Source of the DNA: JAAYUK01 sp964392915
Lineage (GTDB): Bacteria > Nitrospirota > Thermodesulfovibrionia > Thermodesulfovibrionales > Dissulfurispiraceae
Assembly: GCA_964392915.1 (NCBI GenBank)
Contig: CAYMRS010000071.1
Coordinates: 1 to 9,177, forward strand
Direction: 5' to 3'
DNA length: 9,177 bases
Within the stretch, counting starts at the first letter, position 1. Each line of letters starts with the position of its first letter. Under the pieces are notes generated by a model that saw nothing but the letters and a program-made list of their open reading frames with translations, had not been told where the DNA came from and did not search any database. The translations under genes and the position numbers were made by a program. Of this stretch, positions 1 to 6,701 are shown piece after piece.

Positions 1-81
1 TATCTCGCCGCCCTGAAAGTCCACGGTTAGCTTCTTTTTGCTCTTGAATCCAAAGGTCAGTTGTGTGCTACACTCTGTCAT
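1..81 (-). CDS. IS1380-family transposase, N-terminal fragment (runs off left edge)
   Basis: The - strand is open from an ATG at 81 to the window edge (27 codons). The peptide begins MTECSTQLTFGF and continues with a Lys-rich stretch and then TVDFQGGEI. A short polar start, a basic patch and a V-x-F-x-G-G-x-I segment are what I know from the N-termini of IS1380-family DDE transposases, where the next residues are usually a T/S-S-D-G/A-G segment lying outside this window. A strong Shine-Dalgarno GAGGAG lies at 93-88, 6 nt before the ATG, which supports the start. Only about 6% of a typical 430-480 aa transposase is visible, so the DDE catalytic residues cannot be checked and it is unknown whether the copy is intact. 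The family call rests on this short segment and is moderate. Confidence 0.55.
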   Translation of the reverse strand, partial: MTECSTQLTFGFKSKKKLTVDFQGGEI

Positions 82-155
82 AGCCAACTCCTCTGTCTTG
101 GTGTTTTTAAGTCCTTTCAAACTCAATAATACCAAACCTTGAGACTGAGTTGGCT
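82..155 (-). promoter_or_regulatory. Transposase leader: extended -10 promoter and start-sequestering inverted repeat
   Basis: A perfect 9-bp inverted repeat pairs 147-155 (GAGTTGGCT) with 82-90 (AGCCAACTC). On the - strand its 3' arm covers part of the Shine-Dalgarno (93-88) and ends at the base before the ATG. Between the arms lies an extended -10 on the - strand, TGG-TATTAT (134-126), with a predicted start near 119 and no good -35. A transcript from that promoter would lack the 5' arm and leave the ribosome site free. A transcript entering from outside the IS would contain both arms and could fold over it. The sequence elements are seen; the fold-back control is inferred from similar arrangements in IS10 and IS50. 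Confidence 0.4.
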
Positions 156-216
156 TCTTTTTGTGTGATTTGTTTATGAATTATCTGGGCTACAAGTCGC
201 CGCAAAAAAAATCCAC

Positions 217-297
217 CCCGCGGATGGCGTTCTTCCAGGATTCCCTGCGCGAAAGCGCATACAGAATGAGATTGCGCGGTCAATCGCCATCCCCGGG
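217..297. other. Branched inverted-repeat structure in the IS-pilB gap
   Basis: A long closing stem pairs GGATGGCG (222-229) with CGCCATCC (285-292). It extends past one C/C mismatch by CCCG (217-220) with CGGG (294-297), giving 12 bp. Two hairpins are nested inside: TGCGC-GAAA-GCGCA (246-259, five pairs with a GAAA tetraloop) and ATTG-CGCGGT-CAAT (271-284). Together they form a possible three-way junction. On the - strand the structure is followed by a T8 run (211-204), so it could also act as a leftward terminator. I recognise no named RNA family. It may be a dispersed intergenic repeat, a small RNA or a terminator. Apart from this element and the pilB promoter, nothing else is supported between 198 and 390. 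Confidence 0.35.
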
Positions 298-353
298 AAA
301 CCCTGCGTTTGATGGCCTTCGCTAACCCGCTGAAAATCTTTCCTTCTTGCACG

Positions 354-383
354 TTGACATCCGCCTGACAGTTGGAGTATAAA
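354..383 (+). promoter_or_regulatory. sigma70-type promoter of pilB
   Basis: A perfect -35 TTGACA (354-359) is followed after 18 nt by TATAAA (378-383). The start predicted from this spacing falls at about 390, right at the pilB ATG (391). The only Shine-Dalgarno-like bases, GGAG at 374-377, lie 13 nt from the ATG and upstream of that start, so they would not be in the mRNA. Confidence 0.55.
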
Positions 384-390
384 CATAGTC

Positions 391-2241
391 ATGGCTATAC
401 TTGGAGCTTCCGCACTTGGAAACCTGTTGCTGAAAGAGAAACTGCTCACGGAAGAGCAGCTGCTTGACGCGCTCAAGGAACAGAAAATCAAGGGTAAGCG
501 CCTGAGCTCCGTCCTTATCAAGCTCGGATACGTTTCTGAAGATGCACTGACCGCCATTCTGAGCCAGCAGTACAATATTCCTTCCGTCAAGCTGTCGCAG
601 CAAAAAATTGACCGCGGCATTTTGAAGTCGGTTGCTTACGAGACGGCAAAGCGTTACCAGATCATGCCGGTCGCAAAACAGGGAGATACCGTTGTCATCG
701 CGATGGCAGATCCGTCCGACAGCTTCGCTGTCGACCACGTCAAGTTTCTCACGGGCATGAAAGTCAGTGTCGTCATTGCCTCGGAATCTGACATAGAAAA
801 CAGTATCGAAGCATACTACAAAGGGAAATCGCTTTTGAAACCCCAAAACGGGGATGCCCCGCCCCCGTTGCCTGATACGGGAAACCTGCTCAAAAAAGAA
901 AAAAGCTTTGTCTCGGATCCGGACTTTGATCCGTCGCAGGAGACAGGCGATCAATTTTCGACCGACCAATTGCAGGTTGATGATCTGGATCAGGTTGTCG
1001 GCAGTGCACTCGATGAGGTTACGGTTATTGATGACAAAGCGCGCAAGGAAGACGACGACGCAATGCGCGCGGGTGATGCGCCAATCGTCAAGCTTGCGAA
1101 CAATATTTTCTATGAGGCAATTCGCGCGCGCGCCAGTGACATCCACATTGAACCTTCCGAACAGTTGCTGCAGGTGCGGTATCGCGTAGACGGCGTTCTG
1201 CACTCCGTGCTCAAGCTGCCCGCAAAGATTAAAAATGCGCTCACCTCTCGCATCAAGATCCTGTCGCACCTCGACATTTCTGAACGCCGCCTGCCGCAGG
1301 ACGGACGGTTTAAGCTGAAGTTCGGAAAGGGCCGGGAGATAGATTTCCGTGTTTCAACACTGCCAACCATATTCGGCGAAAAAGTCGTCATGAGAATTCT
1401 CGATAAAGCAAACCTGAAACTCGATCTGAACGCCATCGGAATGGAGCCGGATGCACTGCAAAGCTTCCTGGCAGCCCTTGACAAACCCTATGGCATGATT
1501 CTCGTTACCGGCCCGACCGGGAGCGGAAAAACGACAACATTGTATTCTGCGCTGAACCGTCTTAACCGTCCCGGCATTAACATTATGACGGCGGAAGATC
1601 CGGTCGAGTATAACTTCTTCGGAATCAACCAGGTGCAGGTGCGTGAAGAAATAGGCCTCTCTTTTGCGGCATCGCTCCGTTCATTTCTGCGGCAGGACCC
1701 TGACATCATCATGGTCGGCGAAGTCCGTGACTTTGAGACCGCGGAGATTGCCGTAAAAGCGGCTCTTACCGGACATCTCATGCTCAGCACACTGCACACC
1801 AACGATGCTCCCGGCGCGATCACGCGTCTTGTAAACATGGGCATTGAGCCATTTCTCATTTCATCATCGCTGGTCATGGTTATCGCCCAGCGCCTGGCGC
1901 GCCGCATCTGCACGGAATGCAAGCGCGAGCAGCAGGTCTCTCCCGACACTCTCCTCAAACTCGGATTTACGGAAGACCTTCTGGAAAAGGCTACGTGTTA
2001 TGTCGGCGCAGGCTGCCCGTCATGCGCCAATACCGGCTACCGCGGCCGGCTGGCCATCTATGAAGTTATGCCCATTAAGGAAGAACTGAAAGATCTCATT
2101 CTTCAGGGAGCATCAGCGCATGAAGTGAAGCGAGAAGCAACGCGCCTCGGCATGCTGACCCTCCGCCAGAGCGGCATTCGAAAAGTGCTGGAAGGGCTTA
2201 CTTCCATCGACGAACTCATTCGCACCACGTTTGAAGATTAA
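391..2241 (+). CDS. pilB: Type IV pilus assembly ATPase PilB
   Basis: This 616-aa cytoplasmic hexameric ATPase powers pilus extension at the inner-membrane platform. An N-terminal MshEN/GspE-N domain (about 1-145) holds two 24-residue motifs spaced by 5 residues (8-31, 37-60). It is followed by an acidic linker (about 150-228) and the GspE/PilB motor. Visible motifs are Walker A GPTGSGKT (374-381), the Asp box around AEDPVEY (401-407), Walker B DPDIIMVGEVRD (436-447) and the His box TGHLMLSTLHTND (460-472). A CxxC pair (C507/C510, C542/C545) forms the zinc site typical of PilB and GspE and absent from PilT. Length is slightly above the usual 560-570 aa because of the linker. The start at 391 gives the expected MAILG-type N-terminus. 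PilB is preferred over GspE because of the Tfp chemosensory neighbours, although no pilC, pilT or pilM is in view. Oddities are the degenerate first MshEN motif and a promoter abutting the ATG. Confidence 0.88.
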   Translation: MAILGASALGNLLLKEKLLTEEQLLDALKEQKIKGKRLSSVLIKLGYVSEDALTAILSQQYNIPSVKLSQQKIDRGILKSVAYETAKRYQIMPVAKQGDTVVIAMADPSDSFAVDHVKFLTGMKVSVVIASESDIENSIEAYYKGKSLLKPQNGDAPPPLPDTGNLLKKEKSFVSDPDFDPSQETGDQFSTDQLQVDDLDQVVGSALDEVTVIDDKARKEDDDAMRAGDAPIVKLANNIFYEAIRARASDIHIEPSEQLLQVRYRVDGVLHSVLKLPAKIKNALTSRIKILSHLDISERRLPQDGRFKLKFGKGREIDFRVSTLPTIFGEKVVMRILDKANLKLDLNAIGMEPDALQSFLAALDKPYGMILVTGPTGSGKTTTLYSALNRLNRPGINIMTAEDPVEYNFFGINQVQVREEIGLSFAASLRSFLRQDPDIIMVGEVRDFETAEIAVKAALTGHLMLSTLHTNDAPGAITRLVNMGIEPFLISSSLVMVIAQRLARRICTECKREQQVSPDTLLKLGFTEDLLEKATCYVGAGCPSCANTGYRGRLAIYEVMPIKEELKDLILQGASAHEVKREATRLGMLTLRQSGIRKVLEGLTSIDELIRTTFED

Positions 2242-2288
2242 AGCACGACTGCGCCCGTTTTTCGCGTGTTTCCGCTGCTATCCCTTCG

Positions 2289-2317
2289 TTGACAAAGATG
2301 CAGTATTGTTGTAGTAT
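2289..2317 (+). promoter_or_regulatory. sigma70-type promoter of the MCP gene
   Basis: TTGACA (2289-2294), a 17-nt spacer and TAGTAT (2312-2317) lie in the 123-nt gap after pilB. The predicted start is near 2324, giving a leader of about 40 nt. An unusual all-G ribosome site, GGGGGG (2354-2359), lies 5 nt before the ATG at 2365. I see no clear terminator after pilB, so read-through from pilB is also possible. Confidence 0.55.
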
Positions 2318-2364
2318 GTTCAAATTGTAGATGTAATTTAAAATATACGGCATGGGGGGCATTC

Positions 2365-3807
2365 ATGGCAGCAAGCGAAAAGCTTGATTCAATAATAGAC
2401 CAGAAAAGACTGTCACGCCAAACCATCTACAAACGATTTCTGATTATCTTCCTGATTATCGGACAGTTTACCGCTATTACCTTCGTCGTTGGAACCGTTG
2501 TTACCATTTATGACATGTTCGGTGAACTGGAAGAGTTCAAGAAAATGGATATTTCAGCAACGCTCATGAACCTGGTCGAACCTCTTGTTGTTTTCCTTCT
2601 TGCCTTCACCATCCTGACGAGTTCTATGGTTGCGTGGTTCAGAAGACGAATCAACACCCCACTCGCGATAATTGAAGCCGGTATTGAGGAAATAAAAAAG
2701 GGCAATTACTCTGCCCGTATCACACTTGACAGCCGGGATGAGTTTTACGACATCGCTCAGACATTCAATGAAACCATGGACAAGCTCACTACCCTCATTC
2801 AGACTGAGGATGAGCGCCGCAAAATGCAGGAAAACATTATGAGCTTTCTCGAACTCCTCTCTGCCGCATCCGAAGGCGACCTGACCAATAAAGCGGAAGT
2901 TACTCCTGACATCTTCGGCTCCCTTGCCGACGCGTTTAACCTTATGGCGGAAGGTCTTTCAGATCTTATTCAAGAAGTTCAAAAATCTGCAAAAGATGCG
3001 AGCGAAAAAAGTGCCGCTCTCGTCAAGATTACCGACAAGCTCTCATCCGGGGCTGGTCAGCAGGAATATGAAATCAGGAGCGCGTCCACATTTGTTCAGG
3101 AATCCGCAAAGTCGGCACTCATGATTGCCGAAAAGACGACCATTGCGCGTCGGATTTCTGAGAATGCAACCGAAGCTTCAGATAGAGGCAGCAAGATAGT
3201 GAGCGACTCCATGCATGGCATGCAGGTCATCAGAAGCACGGTGCAGGCAATCAACAAGAGGATGAAGGCCCTCGCGGAAAAACTCATGGAAATCGGCACG
3301 ATCTCCCAGCTTATCGCTGAAGTTGCGAACAGAACAAACCTGCTGGCGCTCAACGCATCCATCGAAGCCGCTCGGGCGGGCGAACAGGGCAAAGGCTTCG
3401 TTGTTATCGCAGAAGAAATTCGCAATCTTTCAGAGCGTTCGTCAAAATCGACCAAACAGATCGCTGAAATCGTCAGCGCGATTCAGGGTGAAGCAGCAGG
3501 CGTCACCAAGCATCTTGAAGAAGAGACAAATCTTGTCGAAATGGAAACCAAGCTCGCTGCCGACACCGGCTCGATCTTTCTTGAAATCAGCGGCGTCATC
3601 AAGAAAATCGAAAGCCTTTCCTCCGAGATTAACTCGTCTACTGATGAGCAGCGCGACCTGACCGGCAAAGTTGCAGTCTCCATGGATGAGGTCCAGCGTA
3701 TTTCCCGCGATGTTCAGATTATCGTTCAGGAACTGACCGCGATTGCCGATACCCTGTCGGTTACTGCGCAATCACTCGCAAAGTCGACGACAAAGTTCAA
3801 GTTCTAG
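2365..3807 (+). CDS. Methyl-accepting chemotaxis protein (PilJ-like role), minimal external loop
   Basis: This 480-aa membrane chemoreceptor should control CheA through CheW. After a basic cytoplasmic start come TM1 (about 24-49), only about 20 residues outside, and TM2 (about 71-91). A first HAMP (about 92-145, with the typical Pro99 in INTPL) follows, then a second HAMP-like unit (about 158-205, containing EGDLT and FGSLADAFN). The signalling domain has the conserved hairpin tip around ISQLIAEVANRTNLLALN (313-330), then ASIEAARAGEQGKGF and the descending helix to SERSSKSTKQI. There is no periplasmic ligand-binding domain, and no C-terminal NWETF-type CheR/CheB tether, since the protein ends KSTTKFKF. 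It lies downstream of pilB and converges with the che operon, filling the pilJ slot missing between cheW and cheA there. The signal may be membrane-borne, cytoplasmic or delivered by a pilus-associated partner; this is inference. Confidence 0.9.
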   Translation: MAASEKLDSIIDQKRLSRQTIYKRFLIIFLIIGQFTAITFVVGTVVTIYDMFGELEEFKKMDISATLMNLVEPLVVFLLAFTILTSSMVAWFRRRINTPLAIIEAGIEEIKKGNYSARITLDSRDEFYDIAQTFNETMDKLTTLIQTEDERRKMQENIMSFLELLSAASEGDLTNKAEVTPDIFGSLADAFNLMAEGLSDLIQEVQKSAKDASEKSAALVKITDKLSSGAGQQEYEIRSASTFVQESAKSALMIAEKTTIARRISENATEASDRGSKIVSDSMHGMQVIRSTVQAINKRMKALAEKLMEIGTISQLIAEVANRTNLLALNASIEAARAGEQGKGFVVIAEEIRNLSERSSKSTKQIAEIVSAIQGEAAGVTKHLEEETNLVEMETKLAADTGSIFLEISGVIKKIESLSSEINSSTDEQRDLTGKVAVSMDEVQRISRDVQIIVQELTAIADTLSVTAQSLAKSTTKFKF

Positions 3808-3834
3808 CTACAGGCGTTTTCTTTCAGACACAAG

Positions 3835-3871
3835 GAGGACCCGCGGCGACTGCCGCGGGTCCTCTTTGTAT
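3835..3871 (+). terminator. Intrinsic terminator after the MCP gene
   Basis: A perfect 13-bp GC-rich stem, GAGGACCCGCGGC (3835-3847) with GCCGCGGGTCCTC (3852-3864), encloses the tetraloop GACT. A T-rich tail TTTGTATT follows, and AAG at 3832-3834 can extend the stem by pairing with the first Ts. It sits 28 nt after the MCP stop codon. On the - strand the tail (CCTTGTGTCT) is poorer, so it may only partly stop the convergent che operon. The rest of the 174-nt gap to 3981 contains no gene. Confidence 0.8.
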
Positions 3872-3921
3872 TCTCATGTCCATCAACCGAGCTCTGGTCC
3901 TGATGCATCCATCTCGGATAG

Positions 3922-3948
3922 TGTCAGTCGGCAAGGCGGGAACTGACA
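3922..3948. repeat. Short inverted repeat downstream of cheA
   Basis: TGTCAGT (3922-3928) and ACTGACA (3942-3948) form a perfect 7-bp inverted repeat with a 13-nt loop, 34 nt beyond the cheA stop codon. There is no T run on either side. It might stabilise the 3' end of the che operon mRNA, but no function is shown. Confidence 0.25.
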
Positions 3949-3981
3949 GAGAACAGCCGGAGGGAGAAGGCAGTTGGGATC

Positions 3982-6297
3982 CTAAACCTGATGTGCGACG
4001 TAGCGCATGACAACATCAGACAAGGCCTTCTCGTCAAACGGCTTGACCAGAAAATCATCCGCGCCCGTTTCCAGAGCCATCTGACGATGCTTCTTCGTTC
4101 CGCGCGATGTCAAAACCACGATCGGAATGGTGCGGAGATATTCAATGCCGCGTATTCTGCGAATCAGCTCATAGCCGTGCATTACCGGCATCTCAAGATC
4201 GGTAATAATAAGGTCAACCTTGTTTTTGTGCAGAATATTCAGCGCATCATGCCCGTTGGCAGCCGCAAGCGATCTATAGCCTAGATGTTCGATAAAGTTT
4301 GAAACATATTTTCTGACACTGAGCGAGTCATCGACAATCAGGACATTCTGCGACACATCCTCATTAAACTGTTCTGCAACCACAAACTGCGGGCGAAGGT
4401 CAGCTTCAAAGAGCGTCATCGGGTTGATAACGAAGCGAACCTTGCCATCTCCGGATATCGTCATCCCTGAATAAATGGATAACCCGTCAAGGAAATGATT
4501 CAGCGGTTTGATAATCGTCTCTTCCTGCCCGATAATCGTATCGACGATAATACCGACCTTCTTGTCGGATATGTTGCAGACAATAACGTACTTATTGAGA
4601 AGATCCTCCAGCCTGCTGCTCCCAAAGAAGTCCGCGATGCTCTTGGCCAGAATGCGCCGTCCGCGGTAGGTGATGGTTCCATGCCCAGACTCAAGGCCAT
4701 CCATGATATCGAGATGGGTCACTTCTTCCATCAGTGAGACCGGGATCGCAAACTCGGCATTCTGGCTGCTAAAAATAATGACATTCGAAATGGCCAGCGT
4801 GGTGGGAACCTGAATCTTAAAAACCGTAAACCGGCCTTTTTCGGAATCAACATCAACAATACCGCTCATATCGGACACCTGGCGGCGGACCGCATTCATG
4901 CCGATGCCCCTGCCTGATGTCATGTCAGCACCGTCACGTGTCGAAAAACCAGACTGGAAAATGAGGCCGAACAATTCTTCCTTTGCAATCTCATCGGCCT
5001 TGCCGAAGATACCTCTCTTGATGGCCTGCTGGCGAAGCAGTTCAGTATCAATCCCACGCCCGTCATCGCGGACCCGAATAACTATCGCGTTGCCTTCCCG
5101 CAGCGCCGAGAGGACAATCTCACCCTGCTCAGCCTTATCCTGCTCGCGTCTCTCTTCAGGATGCTCTATGCCGTGCGCTATGGCATTACGCACGATATGC
5201 ATCAAAGGATCAAAAAGCCGCTCAAAGACAACGCGGTCAATCTTGGTATCGCCGCCCTGAATCTTGAGATCCGCCCGCTTGCCATGCGCCTTGGCCATAT
5301 CCTTGACCGCCTTGTTAAAGCGCTGGAACAGGCGCCCTACAGGAACCATGCGGGTTTCGGAGATATCGGACCGCAGCATCCGGATGTCATGGTCCATGGC
5401 CCGGACATCCTGCGAATAGGACTCGTAAAGACCGGAAAGCTGTTTCAGTCCCTCCTGAATATCATTCGTAATCTCCTGCAGCTTTCGCGAAAATATATTG
5501 CTTTCGTCATAGCGGTCAAACTCAAGATCGCCAAACCCTGTGAAAAAGATGTCCGCGTGTTTTTCCGCGTCCGGCGATGAAAAGGAATATGCATAGCGGT
5601 CGGAGAAATCGCTGACCTCCTTCAGAAGGCGATCTCCCGCAAAGGTGATTTCCTCAATGATATCCTGTGCTTCACGTGAACGCTGCACCAGATAGTTTTT
5701 CTTGATGGTCACTTCACCGATAAGGTTCAGCATCGTCTCAATCTTCTGGATATCGATACGGATGAAGTTGCCATAATAGAGCTCGCCGTCATCAGGTGTT
5801 TTTTTGCGTTCGGGGCGCTCCGTGGCTGCATGCAGCGGTGGAACGAGCCGGCGGGCAGGTGGCATAGACTCGGCAACCGCAGGAGCTGCATGCTCTTCAG
5901 GAGCAGCGCTCCGCTCGCTCGCGAGAAACTCTTCTGTCTGCTTCACAAAATCATGCTCAATGCCTTCGGGTTCAGGGGTGCCTTTGCTGAGACCGCTGAT
6001 AATACCGGCAAGAGCTTCATACATTGCAGTGACCAGCTCGATGGCAGAGGATGAAAGAGCTATCTCGCGTTCCTTAACCGCTTCAAGGATGTCTTCCATC
6101 CGGTGAGCAATTGCACTGGTAATGTTCAGCTTGACAATTGCGGCAGACCCCTTGAGCGTGTGCGCGGCGCGAAAGATGTCTTCAATGACCTCCCCGCAGT
6201 CCGCGCCCGGATTGAGTTCTCCGAGACCTTTTCGCAGGGCGGCAAGATGTTCATCCGCTTCAAGAAGAAAATACTCGAGCAGTTCCTTTTCGCGCAT
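3982..6297 (-). CDS. cheA: ChpA/PilL-type hybrid chemotaxis kinase CheA with C-terminal receiver
   Basis: This 771-aa cytoplasmic histidine kinase is the core of the Tfp chemosensory array. Domains in order are: Hpt/P1 (about 1-105, phospho-His46 in AAHTLKGSA), an Ala/Pro linker (about 130-170) with no CheY-binding P2, and a P3 dimerisation region starting at IDIQKIETMLNLIGEV (181-196). P3 is long (to about 318) and carries LEFDRYDESNIFSRKLQEI (258-276), a signature of the ChpA/PilL subclass. The ATPase (about 319-500) has the N box HIVRNAIAHGIEH (367-379), DDGRGID (411-417), GFSTRD (450-455) and SGRGIGMNAV (461-470). A CheW-like P5 (about 502-635) and a receiver (about 650-770) with D656/D657, phospho-Asp700, T730 and K752 complete it. 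All catalytic residues look intact. It lies 8 nt after cheW and has no strong ribosome site of its own, so translation is probably coupled. Many ChpA homologues carry several Hpt modules; this one has a single Hpt. Confidence 0.92.
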   Translation of the reverse strand: MREKELLEYFLLEADEHLAALRKGLGELNPGADCGEVIEDIFRAAHTLKGSAAIVKLNITSAIAHRMEDILEAVKEREIALSSSAIELVTAMYEALAGIISGLSKGTPEPEGIEHDFVKQTEEFLASERSAAPEEHAAPAVAESMPPARRLVPPLHAATERPERKKTPDDGELYYGNFIRIDIQKIETMLNLIGEVTIKKNYLVQRSREAQDIIEEITFAGDRLLKEVSDFSDRYAYSFSSPDAEKHADIFFTGFGDLEFDRYDESNIFSRKLQEITNDIQEGLKQLSGLYESYSQDVRAMDHDIRMLRSDISETRMVPVGRLFQRFNKAVKDMAKAHGKRADLKIQGGDTKIDRVVFERLFDPLMHIVRNAIAHGIEHPEERREQDKAEQGEIVLSALREGNAIVIRVRDDGRGIDTELLRQQAIKRGIFGKADEIAKEELFGLIFQSGFSTRDGADMTSGRGIGMNAVRRQVSDMSGIVDVDSEKGRFTVFKIQVPTTLAISNVIIFSSQNAEFAIPVSLMEEVTHLDIMDGLESGHGTITYRGRRILAKSIADFFGSSRLEDLLNKYVIVCNISDKKVGIIVDTIIGQEETIIKPLNHFLDGLSIYSGMTISGDGKVRFVINPMTLFEADLRPQFVVAEQFNEDVSQNVLIVDDSLSVRKYVSNFIEHLGYRSLAAANGHDALNILHKNKVDLIITDLEMPVMHGYELIRRIRGIEYLRTIPIVVLTSRGTKKHRQMALETGADDFLVKPFDEKALSDVVMRYVAHQV

Positions 6298-6305
6298 GAC
6301 CGCGT

Positions 6306-6701
6306 TTAACCTGCCCCTTTAATCCGGTAGGTCTCAAAGAATGATTTTATATCGATAAGATCATCGACAGCAATATCCTCACCAAAAGTTACAAAAAACG
6401 GTGTGGATTCCGACAGAAATCCGATATGTTCGTTTTCGACATCTACAATGAGAAGCTTCGCGTTCTGGTATGACGGCTTTTCGATAGGATATATCTTCGC
6501 AAGATCAACGGACGGAATAATTCTTCCCCGCAGAGGGAGAGCTCCATAGATGTATTCGGGAGCTCCCGGAATGGGAAATATGCGCGCAATCTCGACAACT
6601 TCACGCACGGCATCGGCCGGGATTAGAAATTCCCGTTCACTCACGCTGAATACACAGTACGTCCTCTCAACTGAAGGCTTAGGCTCGTTTTTTTCTTTCA
6701 T
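6306..6701 (-). CDS. cheW: CheW-type coupling protein (PilI-like), short
   Basis: This adaptor links the chemoreceptor tip to the P5 domain of CheA. The fold signature is visible as EFLIPADAVREVVEI (24-38), FPIPGAPEYIYGALPLRGRI (42-61) and IPSVDLAKIY (62-71), with the conserved Arg58. I chose the ATG at 6701, whose ATGA overlaps the TGA of the upstream receiver gene, as in translational coupling. A GTG four codons upstream (6713) is possible but has no better ribosome site. At 131 aa the protein is shorter than typical CheW (150-180 aa). After GFLSEST (94-100) the usual second-barrel segment, which normally includes an F-I-x-G type strand, is abbreviated and it ends at FFETYRIKGAG. It may be a minimal CheW dedicated to this array. 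Reading is continuous, so a frameshift is not evident. Confidence 0.85.
   Translation of the reverse strand: MKEKNEPKPSVERTYCVFSVSEREFLIPADAVREVVEIARIFPIPGAPEYIYGALPLRGRIIPSVDLAKIYPIEKPSYQNAKLLIVDVENEHIGFLSESTPFFVTFGEDIAVDDLIDIKSFFETYRIKGAG

Larger units (their letters stand above)
1..197 (-). mobile_element. 5' end of an IS1380-like insertion sequence (outer boundary approximate)
   Basis: The transposase start at 81, its leader and an AT-rich stretch up to about 197 look like one end of an IS. The bases around 175-195 (TATGAATTATCTGGGC, then TACAAG) resemble terminal sequence I associate with IS1380-like elements, and composition shifts to GC-rich just beyond. The exact tip is inferred. The other end, and therefore the terminal inverted repeat and target duplication, lies outside the window. 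Confidence 0.33.

Noticed and set aside
107..352. 81-codon frame on the - strand between the IS and pilB
   Set aside because: It starts at GTG without a ribosome site, spans the presumed IS boundary and the branched inverted repeat, and resembles no known protein.
198..390. c-di-GMP (GEMM) riboswitch or tRNA upstream of pilB
   Set aside because: No GEMM core, cloverleaf or T-loop sequence is present, and the structure lies upstream of the predicted pilB promoter.
322..1269. 315-codon open frame on the - strand opposite pilB
   Set aside because: It is antisense to a gene with clear PilB motifs and continuous homology. The peptide shows no recognisable domain and no ribosome site.
2242..2288. 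Terminator between pilB and the MCP gene
   Set aside because: A short T run is present at about 2259-2263 but no stable stem precedes it.
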